From positions 62,001 through 126,000 of the forward strand of contig NZ_JACJJC010000005.1 of assembly GCF_016899755.1 (NCBI RefSeq): 64,000 nucleotides of DNA, read 5' to 3'. Shown one piece after another: positions 32,902 to 42,552 of this stretch (positions within the stretch are counted from its first letter, which is position 1; each line of letters starts with the position of its first letter). The position numbers were made by a program, and so were the translations under genes. The stretch is from Sutterella massiliensis (GTDB lineage Bacteria; Pseudomonadota; Gammaproteobacteria; Burkholderiales; Burkholderiaceae_F). The notes under the pieces are model-generated. The model saw nothing but the letters and a program-made list of their open reading frames with translations, was not told where the DNA came from and did no database searches.

Positions 32902-34155
32902 ATGGGGAAAATCGAAGCAACCTCGGGCACCGGTGCCGACAACGCCGGCAAGGCTGCGCCTCGGTCGCCGTCATTTGGGGACGCGGCGCTGCTAGCGGCC
33001 ATCTCGAGTCTCGGTCCCTTTGCTGCGAATACTTACGTACCCGCCTTTGGGACGATAGCGGCCGACCTCGGGACAACCATGGTGGGCGTACAGCAGACGC
33101 TCTCCGTGTATCTTGCCGCCTATGCCGTGAGTGCGCTCTTTGTGGGCGCGATTTCCGACGCCGTCGGCCGCAAGCCCGTCATCATTGCGGCGACGCTCGT
33201 CTTTGCCGCTGCCTCCATCGGCGCGATGTTTGCCGATTCGCTCGAGGCGCTTTACTGCTGGCGCGTTTTGCAGGGCATGTGTGCATCGGTGGGGGCCGTT
33301 CTGTCGCAGGCAGTCATTCGTGACCGATGGGATGGCGCCGATGCCGCGCGACTCATCGGCCTCACGGCGATTCTTTTCGCGCTTGCGCCCGCTGCTGCGC
33401 CCGTTGCGGGCGGCTGGATTACGCTTTTGGCGGGATGGCGTGCGGTTTTTGCGTTCTTGGCGCTCTTCAATGTCTGCGTTGCGCTCCTTGTATGGCGCTG
33501 CCTCAAGGAGTCGCTCGAGCGCCAGCGCAGGCAGCCCTTCCGTGCGGGGCCGCTGCTTTCGGGCTACTTCAGGGCCGTTCGCCACAAAGCCTTCATGGCG
33601 GGCGCGCTCGGGCACGGCTTTGCATTTTTGGGCACGATCGTCTATTCGGCGGGAGCTGCCGACTTTGTGCTGCACATCATGGCGCGCGACGTCAACGACT
33701 TCGGACTTCTTATGGTGCCGCTCGTCGCCGCAACGATGGTCGGCGCCTTTATTGGGCCGCGCATCATGGCCAAGATCGGCAATTGGCGCCTCATTTTCGG
33801 CGGCATCCTCGTGATGGTGGCTTCGGGCATTCTCGGCATCTGGCTCGAGCTTGAGGGCGTCGGCGGCTATCCTGCCGTCATCGTCTTTCCGATGATTTAC
33901 AACGTGGCCGTTTCGGCTGTCCGTCCCGTGATGAATGTCATGAACCTCGACTGGTTCCCCACGCGACGCGGGCTTGCCGCTTCCATTCAGCAGTTCTGCC
34001 TCACGATGGCCTTCTGTCTTTCATCCTCGGTCTTTGTGCCGCTTGTCATGGGCGAAGCCTGGAAGTACAGCGCCGTGATGTTGGGGGCCGCTCTGATGAC
34101 GGCATGCCTTTGGCTTGTCGTGCGGTCTGCCGCCAAGCGAGCCGAACGGCGCTAA
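32902..34155 (+). CDS. MFS transporter of the Bcr/CflA (drug resistance) type
   Basis: A 417-residue inner-membrane exporter with 12 predicted segments. Family markers are FAANTYVPAFGTIAADLGTT (segment 1 and its aspartate/proline turn), the loop GAISDAVGRKPVIIAA between segments 2 and 3, and RVLQGMCASVGAVLSQAVIRD in segments 4-5. Bcr/CflA members expel small drugs and some amino acids or dipeptides; the substrate cannot be read here. The ATG directly after the TTG is used. It ends in a hairpin shared with the converging rne gene. Confidence 0.88.
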   Translation: MGKIEATSGTGADNAGKAAPRSPSFGDAALLAAISSLGPFAANTYVPAFGTIAADLGTTMVGVQQTLSVYLAAYAVSALFVGAISDAVGRKPVIIAATLVFAAASIGAMFADSLEALYCWRVLQGMCASVGAVLSQAVIRDRWDGADAARLIGLTAILFALAPAAAPVAGGWITLLAGWRAVFAFLALFNVCVALLVWRCLKESLERQRRQPFRAGPLLSGYFRAVRHKAFMAGALGHGFAFLGTIVYSAGAADFVLHIMARDVNDFGLLMVPLVAATMVGAFIGPRIMAKIGNWRLIFGGILVMVASGILGIWLELEGVGGYPAVIVFPMIYNVAVSAVRPVMNVMNLDWFPTRRGLAASIQQFCLTMAFCLSSSVFVPLVMGEAWKYSAVMLGAALMTACLWLVVRSAAKRAERR

Positions 34156-34205
34156 GCGGACCGGCAATCGCCGTTCGGCTGAAAGGCGTCTGCGAAAAGC
34201 TCGAA

Positions 34206-34250
34206 GAAAAAAAGAGAACCCCGGACGTTTTGCAACAATCCGGGGTTCTT
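34206..34250. terminator. bidirectional terminator MFS / rne
   Basis: Stem GAACCCCGGA/TCCGGGGTTC (34216-34225 and 34239-34248). A run of A on its left gives a T run for rne on the minus strand; TT follows on the plus side. Confidence 0.85.
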
Positions 34251-34335
34251 TATGGGCCTATGGCGCTTTTTGCTGCTTTTGGTGCTTTTGGCGGTCGGAC
34301 GGCACTGACGCCACCGACCGCACCTGAGCAGCGTT

Positions 34336-37300
34336 TTAGGCTTTCTTCGTTTCCACCTGAACGAGCGCTTCGGCGACCGCTTCAACGGATTTTTCCGTGC
34401 GGCGGCCCGGGTAGCGGACGGGTTCGTAGACGACGGGCTTCACGAGCTCGGGACGGGTGTGAACCTGCACGAGCCCTTCGGCTTCGTCTGCGGGAGTGGC
34501 GGCATGCACGGTTGGACGCCCCGGGTAGATCACGGGGGCGTAGCTCACGCGCGTGTCGAAGTCGCGGCGGGTATGGACCTGAACGAGGCCGGCGCGCGCG
34601 AGGTTCGCTTCGAGCCCTTCGGCAATTGCGAGGGTTCCGAAGGGTTGAACGGCTTCAAGCGGTTCAACCGGTTGAGCTGCTTCAACCGTCTCAGCGGCGA
34701 CGGGCTTCGTCTCGATCTGCTCGAGCACTTCAGCGACGGGCTCGGCGTCGGCAGCCTGCGCATTTTCGACCGATTCGACCGTTTCGGTCGCTTCAGGCTT
34801 CGGTTCAGCTGCACGCACTTCCTGCACCGTTTCGGTTGCAGCCGCGGCAGCGGTTTCGTCAGCGGTCACCTTCGTTTCGATCTGAACGAGCTTCTCTTCA
34901 ACGGGCGCTTCGCTGCGGGGCTTACGCGAGCGACGGCGGCGTTCCTTCTTCGCGGGCTCTTTCGCGGCTTCACGGAAAGTTTCGCGAACGGCCATGGAAA
35001 CGGCCATCGAGACGGCCGAGGGCTTCGTTTCGATCTGAACGAGCGGTTCGCTTTCGTGGAAGGTGCCGAAAGCGGGGTGTGCGGCTACTTCGGCGCACAT
35101 CGCTTCGACTGGATCGATCGCAGGTTTGACCTTGGCGTCAACCGTCTTTTCGGCTTTTTCTTGAGCCTTCTCTTCGGTCTTGGCTTCAGGCGCCTTCGTC
35201 TCGATCTGCTCAAGCGCTTCGGTCTTCACGACTTCAACGCTTGAGGGAGCTTCGGCTGCGGCAGCCGCTGCAGCGGGCTCGCTCGTTTCGGCCACAGCGT
35301 TCGGCTGCACATCCTGCGCGGTCTCGGTACTCGCTTCGCCTTCGGCTGCATTGCGGCTGCGGCGGCGACGGCGCGGACGACGGCGGCGAGCGCCTTCTTC
35401 GGCGTTTTCAGCGGCTTCGGCGCCTTCGACGGATTGCGCTGTCTCGATGCTTTCGGCGGCTTCCCTGCCTTCGCCGCTTTCGGCAGCGACCGGCGCTTCG
35501 ATCGCTTCGACCTTCTCAGCCGCTTCGGGCTTCTGGGCGGGCACTTCGGCTGCAGTCACCGCTTCGGTCGTCTCGATCGTTTCAGTCGCCTCGGCGGCTT
35601 CGACGGTCTCGACGGCTTCGTTCGAGCGGCGGCGACGGGAGCGGCGGCGCGGCTTACGTTCGGTGCTCTCTTCGCTGCGGGTTTCCTGCGGCGCCAGTTC
35701 GGCGTCTTCCGTGCCCTGAGCGGGTTCGGTCGTCGTCTGAATGGCTTCGGGTACCGCTTCAGCTGTCGGCGCGAGCTGTTCGACCGGTGCGACCTGAACG
35801 GCCAGGGCGGACTGCTGCGTTTCGTCGGCTGCGGCTTCGGTGCGGCTGCGGCGCCGGCGCGAACGGCGTTCGTTCTTTTCGGTGCGCTCCTGCGCGTCGG
35901 CCTTGATTTCGGCCTTCACGTCGGCTGCGCGATCCGTACGATCCGCACGCGCGCTCTGGCGCTTTTCTTCGTCAGCGCGCTTTTCCTCAGCAGCAGCGGC
36001 TTCGCGGCGATCCGCACGTTCGAGTCGCTCGCCCGTGCGATCGCGTCGGCTGCGGTTCGTGCGTTCACCTCTGCGCGTACCGCGGCGCGAGCCGCGCTCG
36101 CTCGAGGCGCGAGCGCTCTTTTCTTCGGCGGGCTTCTTCGGCGTTTCAGGTTCGACTTCCTTCTTCTCTTCCTTGTCGCCAAAGAGGAACGCGGCGATGC
36201 GCGCAAAGAGCCCCTTCTTGGGCGTCACGGCTTCGGGACGCGCTTCAACGGGCTTCTTCTGCGACTGCGCCTTCTCTTCCTTCGGAACATGGACGGGCGC
36301 GGGCTCGCGCTCAATCATGATGTTCTTGATGACAGGTTCCTGCTTGCTGCGCGGCGCCTTTTCTTCGGCGGACTTCTGCGCATACGGGTCGCTCGCACGC
36401 GTGTCGATTTCTTCAACGAGGTTGAAGCTCGCCACATGCTTTTCGAGACGTTCGTCGTCCTGGCGGATGCGCTCGATGTGGTAGTGCGGCGTTTCGAGGT
36501 ACGTGTTCGGCACGAGAATGATCGGCACGCGGTGGCGCGCTTCGAGCTTCGTGATGTCGATGCGCTTTTCGTTCAGGAGGAACGTCGCGACGTCGACGGG
36601 CACCTGCGCCTCGACGGCGCCCGTGCCTTCCTTCATCGCTTCTTCCTGCAGGATGCGCAGCACCTGGATTGCGCAGCTTTCCGTGTCGCGGATGACGCCG
36701 ACGCCGTTGCAGCGCGGGCAGGTGATGTGGCTGCCTTCGGAGAGGGCCGGGCGCAGACGCTGGCGCGAGAGCTCCATCAGGCCGAAGCGGCTGATCTTGG
36801 CGATCTGCACGCGGGCGCGGTCGAAGCGGATGGCGTCCTTCAGGCGCTGCTCGACGGCACGCTGATTCTTCGGATCGGCCATGTCGATGAAGTCGATCAC
36901 GATGAGACCGCCCAAGTCGCGCAGGCGCATCTGACGGGCCACTTCGTCGGCGGCTTCGCAGTTCGTGCGGAAAGCCGTTTCCTCAATGTCGGCGCCGCGA
37001 GTAGCGCGTGCGGAGTTGACGTCGATTGCCACGAGCGCTTCGGTATGGTCGATCACGATCGCGCCGCCCGAAGGCAGCGGCACCGTGCGCGAGTAGGCCG
37101 TTTCGATCTGCTGCTCGATCTGGAAACGCGTAAAGAGCGGAATGTCGTCGCGGTAGCGCTTCACGCGACCGATCATGTCGGGCATGACGTGCGCCATGAA
37201 CTGGCGGGCCTGCTCGTAGATTTCGTCCGTGTCAACGAGAATTTCGCCGATTTCGGGCTGGAAGTAGTCGCGGATGGCGCGAACGACGAGGTTCGACTCT

Positions 37301-38013
37301 TCAACGATCAGGAAGGGCGCGGGGTTGAGGCGCTTCAGGGGCTTGCCGTTCATCACGGCTTCGGTCGTGACGTTGACCTTGCGTCGGCCGTTTTCTTCCG
37401 TGACGAGTTCGTACTGGGGCTTGGCGGCGTCGACAATGGCTTCCCAGAGCTTCAGAAGGTAGTTGAGGTCCCACTGGAGCTCTTCGGTCGTGCGGCCGAT
37501 GCCCGCGGTGCGCGCAATGGTCGACATGCCCGAGGGGACGTCGAGCTTTTCCATCGCTTCGCGCAGTTCCTGACGTTCTTCACCTTCAATGCGGCGCGAG
37601 ACGCCGCCCGCACGCGGGTTGTTCGGCATCAGAACGAGATAGCGGCCCGCGAGGCTGATGAAGGTCGTGAGCGCGGCGCCCTTGTTGCCGCGTTCTTCCT
37701 TTTCAACCTGGACGATGAGCTCCTGCCCTTCCGTGATGGCTTCGCGGATCGTGGCGGTGCGCACGTCGAGACCGGGCTTGAAGTAGGCGCGCGAAATTTC
37801 CTTAAAGGGCAGAAAGCCGTGGCGATCCTCGCCGTAGTTGATGAAGCACGCTTCGAGACTCGGCTCGATGCGCGTGACGATGCCCTTATAGATATTGGAC
37901 TTGCGGGCTTCGCGGCCCGCTGTTTCGATGTCGATGTCGATCAGCTTCTGACCGTCGACGATGCCGACGCGCGTTTCTTCCGGATGCGTGGCATTGAAAA
38001 GCATTCGCTTCAT
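34336..38013 (-). CDS. rne: ribonuclease E
   Basis: Endonuclease that starts most mRNA decay and matures rRNA and tRNA. The catalytic half begins MKRMLFNATHPEETRVGIVD, followed by the S1 domain (SNIYKGIVTRIEPSLEACFI), the DNase-like core with VAIDVNSA and IVIDFIDM, and the zinc link TCPRCNGVGV. The C-terminal ~650 residues are disordered: Glu/Ala/Thr-rich with Arg-rich RNA-binding patches (RRSRRRRS). They are punctuated by seven copies of a motif L-[VE]-Q-[IV]-[EH]-T-[KR]. Total is 1225 residues. The inner ATG is chosen because AAGGAG precedes it; the frame is open 32 codons further. Confidence 0.95.
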   Translation of the reverse strand: MKRMLFNATHPEETRVGIVDGQKLIDIDIETAGREARKSNIYKGIVTRIEPSLEACFINYGEDRHGFLPFKEISRAYFKPGLDVRTATIREAITEGQELIVQVEKEERGNKGAALTTFISLAGRYLVLMPNNPRAGGVSRRIEGEERQELREAMEKLDVPSGMSTIARTAGIGRTTEELQWDLNYLLKLWEAIVDAAKPQYELVTEENGRRKVNVTTEAVMNGKPLKRLNPAPFLIVEESNLVVRAIRDYFQPEIGEILVDTDEIYEQARQFMAHVMPDMIGRVKRYRDDIPLFTRFQIEQQIETAYSRTVPLPSGGAIVIDHTEALVAIDVNSARATRGADIEETAFRTNCEAADEVARQMRLRDLGGLIVIDFIDMADPKNQRAVEQRLKDAIRFDRARVQIAKISRFGLMELSRQRLRPALSEGSHITCPRCNGVGVIRDTESCAIQVLRILQEEAMKEGTGAVEAQVPVDVATFLLNEKRIDITKLEARHRVPIILVPNTYLETPHYHIERIRQDDERLEKHVASFNLVEEIDTRASDPYAQKSAEEKAPRSKQEPVIKNIMIEREPAPVHVPKEEKAQSQKKPVEARPEAVTPKKGLFARIAAFLFGDKEEKKEVEPETPKKPAEEKSARASSERGSRRGTRRGERTNRSRRDRTGERLERADRREAAAAEEKRADEEKRQSARADRTDRAADVKAEIKADAQERTEKNERRSRRRRSRTEAAADETQQSALAVQVAPVEQLAPTAEAVPEAIQTTTEPAQGTEDAELAPQETRSEESTERKPRRRSRRRRSNEAVETVEAAEATETIETTEAVTAAEVPAQKPEAAEKVEAIEAPVAAESGEGREAAESIETAQSVEGAEAAENAEEGARRRRPRRRRRSRNAAEGEASTETAQDVQPNAVAETSEPAAAAAAAEAPSSVEVVKTEALEQIETKAPEAKTEEKAQEKAEKTVDAKVKPAIDPVEAMCAEVAAHPAFGTFHESEPLVQIETKPSAVSMAVSMAVRETFREAAKEPAKKERRRRSRKPRSEAPVEEKLVQIETKVTADETAAAAATETVQEVRAAEPKPEATETVESVENAQAADAEPVAEVLEQIETKPVAAETVEAAQPVEPLEAVQPFGTLAIAEGLEANLARAGLVQVHTRRDFDTRVSYAPVIYPGRPTVHAATPADEAEGLVQVHTRPELVKPVVYEPVRYPGRRTEKSVEAVAEALVQVETKKA
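34340..35220 (-). repeat. seven copies of a short LVQIETK-like motif in the RNase E tail
   Basis: Spaced through the last ~290 residues are LEQIETK, LVQIETK (twice), LEQIETK again, LVQVHTR (twice, each followed by a YxPVxYPGRxT block) and the final LVQVETK at the C-terminus. Coding positions are near 35200, 35030, 34870, 34710, 34575, 34460 and 34350. The spacing is irregular, so this is a repeated peptide motif and not a simple DNA repeat. Confidence 0.8.
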
Positions 38014-39567
38014 TGAGCACTCCTTGAGGCGCCACTGACGCGGGCGAAGGACGTGCCACTGAAGTAAATTCAATCGTTCGCGCTGTAATTTGCCTTCTTT
38101 TGCGCGCATCGCGGCTTATCTGCGCAGCACGGGCCGCACAGAGAGCCCGCGTCGGGCGCTCCGGAAGCTTGTCGGTCTCTTGACTGGCGAAAAGAGCATA
38201 AAAAAGAACACGCGCACGGCTCCCGAGCAAGGAGCGGCACGCCGTGGACCGGCAAGTCGCGGATAGCGTGTCGGCCGAACGCACCGCACAACAGGTGCGG
38301 CATTCGGCGCTTTGGGGAGAGTCGCATCTCGCTCGGGCGACAGGCACTTCTGCATCCAGCCCGCGAAAACGCGTCGACGCGGTCTCGTAGCGCGTCAACA
38401 CTTCCTGCTCGAAGGCGACGCTCGACCCGTACGTCGGGATGCAAACTGTCGGACGGCGAGGGCTCGATCCCTCACAGCTGTTCCGCTTCTCGGGCGGCGT
38501 TCTTTACGAACAGGACCCGAAAATTCTGTCTTTCGGCGATGCGAATGCTTTGAAGCGGTCCGGGTGGCGAGGATGACGGCCGCGAGGCGAGCTGAAGCCG
38601 GGCTCGCAAGTGCGGCCTTCGGAACGCTTAGGCGTGTCGGACGGCATTTTGTGGATTGCGGGTTCGAAAGAGAGGCGTCGGCGGCGGTGCCACGCGTTCT
38701 TGGGCGAGCGAGCTCTGAAATAGGGACCGTTCCGGCGGCAGGCGCGACCCTCGCTTTGGGGTGCATGGCGTGCGGCAGCCGGCGGGAGCTTCAGCTTCGC
38801 CGAGCGGGCTATGGCCGTCGAGTCCGCAGCCGTCGTCAATGTGCCGGCCGCGTCTTCAACGCAACGCTTTCGATTCGCAATCCTTCAGGTCGTCCGATTC
38901 GGCAAAGCGCCCGTCGGACGCAAACGCGTGCGCGGGGCTCGATCGCATCGGTCTCCTCGATCCGGAAGCGCCAGGCGCTCGACAATCGTCGGAAGAGCGA
39001 ACGAAATTCTTTAAATCCGTGGCAACGGCCGGACGAACGAGTCGGCCGGCCGAAGCTGCGCGCCGCACAAATCAAACGCTGACGGCGAAGCGGTTTCCGC
39101 AAGCAGACACCTTATCCGCGCCATGGGCTCCCGCGCCGCAGCACTCTTTTGCGTGCGCTCAAGCGGCCAATTTCCCCCTTTGTAGGGGGCAAAAGGCTGC
39201 GAGCGCGCTTCTGAAAAGAAAAGCCGCAGGGCGGAACGCCTATCCTGGGGAAGCGTGTCCGAGTTCGGTTGTTCGCTTTAGGTCGCCGCAGCGAAGACTG
39301 CGCTAAGCGTGCAAAACAAACAAAAAACCGCTCGATGCGCAAAACCTGCCTTTGCCTCGGTTCGAACCGGCCGAAAGCGGCCTGAAGCGGTCGAAGGCGG
39401 GCGCGGCAAGGCGCATCCAACGGAAACAAATCCAAAACGAAACATGCGACAATGCGCGCGCGGCCTTCGTAGGGCCGCCGATCGCCTTTGAGGCATGTCG
39501 ACAAGCACTGAAAACGCCGCCGCGCATTGCGGCACCGCTTCCGGCGCACAGAACGAAAGTATAGACG
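38014..39567. other. 1.55-kb stretch between rne and rluC without a recognised gene
   Basis: Divergent rne and rluC leave over 1.5 kb here. Several reading frames are open on both strands, but they overlap each other, carry Arg/Ala/Ser-rich shadow translations and lack ribosome sites. A short stem TTTCCCCC/GGGGGC lies near 39170-39190. TATAGA near 39561 and GACAAT near 39448 are possible -10 elements for rluC. RNase E genes usually have a long autoregulated 5' leader, which may account for part of it. Confidence 0.4.
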
Positions 39568-40578
39568 ATGTCCGCACCTGCCAAAACAGAAATTACGCCC
39601 CAGAAATCTGCTTCGATCTCGGTACTGCCCGCCGATCGGGTTACGTATGTCGAAATCGGCGAAGACGCTGCGGGACAGCGCTTGGACAATTATCTCGTGC
39701 GTGTGGCCAAGGGGGTGCCCAAGAGCCACATCTACCGCGTGGTCCGTCAGGGTGAAGTGCGTGTCAACCGCAAACGCGCCAAGGCCGAACTCAAGCTCGA
39801 GACGGGAGACGTACTGCGCATTCCGCCGATGCGCGTTTCGCAGCGTCCGGTGACGCAGGCGCCTGCGGCGCCCTTTGCCGAGGGCGCGATTCCCGTGCTT
39901 TACGAGGACCGTCATCTGCTTGTCGTCAACAAGCCCGCCGGCATTGCCGCGCACGGCGGCTCGGGGATTTCCTACGGCCTCATCGAGCGGCTTCGTGCGA
40001 CGCACCCCGACGAGCCCATGCTCGAGCTCTGCCACCGTCTTGACAAGGAGACGAGCGGCGCGATCGTGATTGCCAAAACCAGAAAGGCGCTTGTGCGCAT
40101 GCACGACCTTATGAAGGCGGGCGGTGTCGAGAAGCATTACTTCACGCTCGTCAAGGGCGACTGGGTAAACGAGCGCCAGCACGTGCGGCTGCCCTTGGAG
40201 CGATACCTGCTTGCGTCGGGCGAGCGGCGCGTGCGCGTTTCGGCCGAGGGCATGAAGGCGCACTCGATCTTCACGCAGCTCGAGCGCTTCGGTGCCGTAA
40301 CGTTCCTGGACGTCGAACTCAAGACCGGCCGCACGCACCAGATTCGCGTGCACGCTTGTGCGAGCGGACATCCGCTTGTGGGCGACGACAAGTACGGGGA
40401 TTTCGAATTCAACAAGGCGGTCGCACAGGGTACGCTCGGCATGCCGTTTAAGCGCATGTTTCTGCATGCCGCGCGTCTTGCGTTCGAGCACCCGGTGTCG
40501 GGCGAGGCGCTCGATATTCGCGCGCCGCTGCCGCCCGAGTGCGAGGGGCTCCTCGCGGCGCTTCGCCGTTCGCGCTGA
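39568..40578 (+). CDS. rluC: 23S rRNA pseudouridine synthase RluC
   Basis: Converts three uridines of 23S rRNA (955, 2504, 2580 in E. coli numbering) to pseudouridine. An S4 domain covers roughly residues 35-95 (GQRLDNYLVRVAKGVPKSHI, then RVNRKRAKAELKL). The catalytic domain has the signature CHRLDKETSG with the essential Asp159, and later LKTGRTHQIRVH and HPLVGDDKYG. 336 residues fits the family. The rluC-rne head-to-head arrangement is conserved in proteobacteria and supports RluC over RluD. Confidence 0.94.
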   Translation: MSAPAKTEITPQKSASISVLPADRVTYVEIGEDAAGQRLDNYLVRVAKGVPKSHIYRVVRQGEVRVNRKRAKAELKLETGDVLRIPPMRVSQRPVTQAPAAPFAEGAIPVLYEDRHLLVVNKPAGIAAHGGSGISYGLIERLRATHPDEPMLELCHRLDKETSGAIVIAKTRKALVRMHDLMKAGGVEKHYFTLVKGDWVNERQHVRLPLERYLLASGERRVRVSAEGMKAHSIFTQLERFGAVTFLDVELKTGRTHQIRVHACASGHPLVGDDKYGDFEFNKAVAQGTLGMPFKRMFLHAARLAFEHPVSGEALDIRAPLPPECEGLLAALRRSR

Positions 40579-40612
40579 GGTTCGGTCAGTCTTCTTATAG
40601 TCTGTAAGTTAT

Positions 40613-40635
40613 ATATTTGATAATTCATCAAATAT
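40613..40635. promoter_or_regulatory. 23-bp palindrome upstream of ttdA
   Basis: Perfect 9-base arms ATATTTGAT and ATCAAATAT around AATTC, in an AT-rich island 100 bases before ttdA. The half-sites resemble FNR/CRP boxes (TTGAT...ATCAA), but the spacer is 5 and not 4. It may instead bind the LysR regulator encoded about 3 kb away. Confidence 0.6.
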
Positions 40636-40734
40636 TCGACTTATGGGCAATCGCTCCCTAGACTTTGGGCTTAGTTTCAGGGGCGCCCTTCGGGGCGTCG
40701 TCGAGGCTACATCGACCCTAAGGAGAAAGAAGCA

Positions 40735-41637
40735 ATGTCCGATCAGGCTCAGCTTGTCGAGCGTTTTACGGACGTCATGGCCAAATTCACCGCTTTCTTC
40801 GGCAAGCGGCTGCCTGACGACGTTTACGAGAAGCTCGAAGAGATGCGGCGCGTTCAGAAGAGCGAACTCGCCGAGCTTATTTACGATGCCATGTTTACCG
40901 ATCTCGACATGGCCAAAGCGCGCAACGTTCCTTTCTGCCAGGATACGGGCGTCATTCAGTATCACATCGAACTCGGTGCCGATTTTCCCATTCGCAACGA
41001 GCTCGAAGCGTGCCTCAAGGAGGCCGTGCGTCGCGCAACGAAGGCGGCGCCGCTGCGCCACAACGCCGTTCAGATTTTTGACGAGCGCAATACGGGCGAC
41101 AACACCGGGCACCGCATTCCTTGGATTGACCTCGAGATTGTCCCGAATTCGACGGATGCCGTGATCTACGCCTACATGGCGGGCGGCGGCTGCTCGCTGC
41201 CCGGTGCGGCGAAGGTGCTCATGCCCGTCGAAGGCTACGAAGCGGTCGTGCAATTCATTTTCGACACGATCTGCGAGCGCGGCGTCAACGCCTGCCCGCC
41301 GCTGCTCGTCGGCGTCGGGATTGCCGGTTCCGTCGAAGTGGCGGCAACGCTCTCGAAACGCGCGCTCATGCGCCCGGTGGGCTCGCACAACTCCAACGCC
41401 CGCGCAGCCGAGTTCGAGCGCATGGTCGAAGAGGGACTGAACAAAATCAATATCGGCCCCGGCGGTCTTACAGGCGAACTTTCCGTTATGGGCGTCAATG
41501 TCGAACAGGCCGCGCGCCACCCGTCGTGCCTTGCCGTCGGCGTTTCGGTCGGCTGCTGGGGACACCGCCGTGCGGCGATTCGCCTGCATGCCGACATGTC
41601 CTACGAACTGCTTTCTCACAAGGGGGTGGAACTGTGA
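40735..41637 (+). CDS. ttdA: L(+)-tartrate dehydratase alpha subunit
   Basis: With TtdB it removes water from L-tartrate to give oxaloacetate, using an oxygen-sensitive 4Fe-4S cluster. The 300 residues align well with E. coli TtdA: PFCQDTG (cluster Cys), [36 protein letters not shown] and the third Cys region GCWGHRR. It is shorter and clearly closer to TtdA than to the class I fumarase N-terminal domain, though fumarase activity cannot be excluded. RBS AAGGAG precedes it. The stop overlaps the ttdB start. Oxaloacetate from it can be reduced to fumarate/succinate during anaerobic growth. Confidence 0.88.
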   Translation: MSDQAQLVERFTDVMAKFTAFFGKRLPDDVYEKLEEMRRVQKSELAELIYDAMFTDLDMAKARNVPFCQDTGVIQYHIELGADFPIRNELEACLKEAVRRATKAAPLRHNAVQIFDERNTGDNTGHRIPWIDLEIVPNSTDAVIYAYMAGGGCSLPGAAKVLMPVEGYEAVVQFIFDTICERGVNACPPLLVGVGIAGSVEVAATLSKRALMRPVGSHNSNARAAEFERMVEEGLNKINIGPGGLTGELSVMGVNVEQAARHPSCLAVGVSVGCWGHRRAAIRLHADMSYELLSHKGVEL

Positions 41638-42254
41638 AGACGCACTACCTCAAGACGCCGATCAAGGACGAGGATCTCGAAGGGATCGAAATCGGCGACA
41701 TCGTTTATTTGGAGGGCTACCTCATTACCTCGCGCGACGACGTGCACATGCGGCTCGTCAAGCAGCACCGCGAACTACCCGTCGATCTCGCAGGCAAAGC
41801 GATCTTTCATGCCGGGCCCATCATGGTGCCCTGCGGCGAAGAATCCGCGAGCGGCTACAAGGTCGTATCGATCGGACCCACGACCTCGATGCGTATGGAG
41901 AAGTTCGAGCGCGAATTCATTCGCGACACCGGCGTGAAGCTCATTGTCGGCAAGGGCGGCATGGGACCCAATACGGAAGCGGGCTGCCGCGACTACAAGG
42001 CTTTGCACTGCGTGTGGCCGGGCGGCTGCGCGGTGCTTGCGGCCAGCAAGGTCGAAGAGGTCGAGGCGCACCATTGGGAGGAACTCGGCATGCCCGAGTC
42101 GATTTGGGTGATGCGCGTCAAGGAATTCGGTCCGCTCATCGTTTCGATCGACACGAAGGGCCAAAACCTTTTCGAGAAGAATAAGAAGGTCTTCAACGCG
42201 CGCAAGCAGCCGATCGTTGACGAGATCAACAAGCACGTCGACTACTTCGATTGA
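41634..42254 (+). CDS. ttdB: L(+)-tartrate dehydratase beta subunit
   Basis: The small subunit of the same enzyme, 206 residues. The matching blocks are [57 protein letters not shown] and [20 protein letters not shown], nearly the same as E. coli TtdB. The GTG start overlaps the ttdA stop (GTGA), so translation is coupled. No tartrate/succinate antiporter TtdT is next to the pair; the Dcu carrier at 55 kb or another transporter may serve. A terminator lies ~90 bases behind. Confidence 0.9.
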   Translation: MKTHYLKTPIKDEDLEGIEIGDIVYLEGYLITSRDDVHMRLVKQHRELPVDLAGKAIFHAGPIMVPCGEESASGYKVVSIGPTTSMRMEKFEREFIRDTGVKLIVGKGGMGPNTEAGCRDYKALHCVWPGGCAVLAASKVEEVEAHHWEELGMPESIWVMRVKEFGPLIVSIDTKGQNLFEKNKKVFNARKQPIVDEINKHVDYFD

Positions 42255-42342
42255 GGAACGATAAAAAAATAACCCGATCTTGACGACGCCCTAGCGGCAT
42301 CGACCGAACGCTCGGCCGACCGATGCCGCGAGCGTTGATCCG

Positions 42343-42377
42343 CCGCTCGAGACATTGCGTTTCGAGCGGTCTTTTTT
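42343..42377 (+). terminator. rho-independent terminator of ttdAB
   Basis: Stem CCGCTCGA/TCGAGCGG followed by TC and six T. A second stem GCGGCATCG/CGATGCCGC lies just before it. Confidence 0.85.
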
Positions 42378-42552
42378 GCGCATAAGTTTTGCGCGCATCG
42401 CGACGGATGGAAGAATTGATGACGAGCGCACGCACAGGCTTGACGCGACGGCCGTCTCTAAAGAAAATGCCGAATCTCCATTATTCGATCGGTTTTTCGC
42501 CGAGGCGCTGCTCGCTCAGACAGTCGGTTGCCGCGCTCGGTCCAGTTCCAAC

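Noticed and set aside
35434..38016. 860-residue open frame on the plus strand over rne
   Set aside because: Antisense to the RNase E catalytic core; Phe/Arg-rich shadow of repeated Glu/Ala codons.
38312..39082. 256-residue plus-strand frame in the rne-rluC gap
   Set aside because: No ribosome site, no domain, Arg/Ala-rich composition, and other frames are open on the opposite strand; not listed as a gene, though the gap itself is flagged.
40613..40635. Standard FNR box upstream of ttdA
   Set aside because: Half-sites fit but the spacer is 5 bases instead of 4, so it is reported as an unassigned palindrome.
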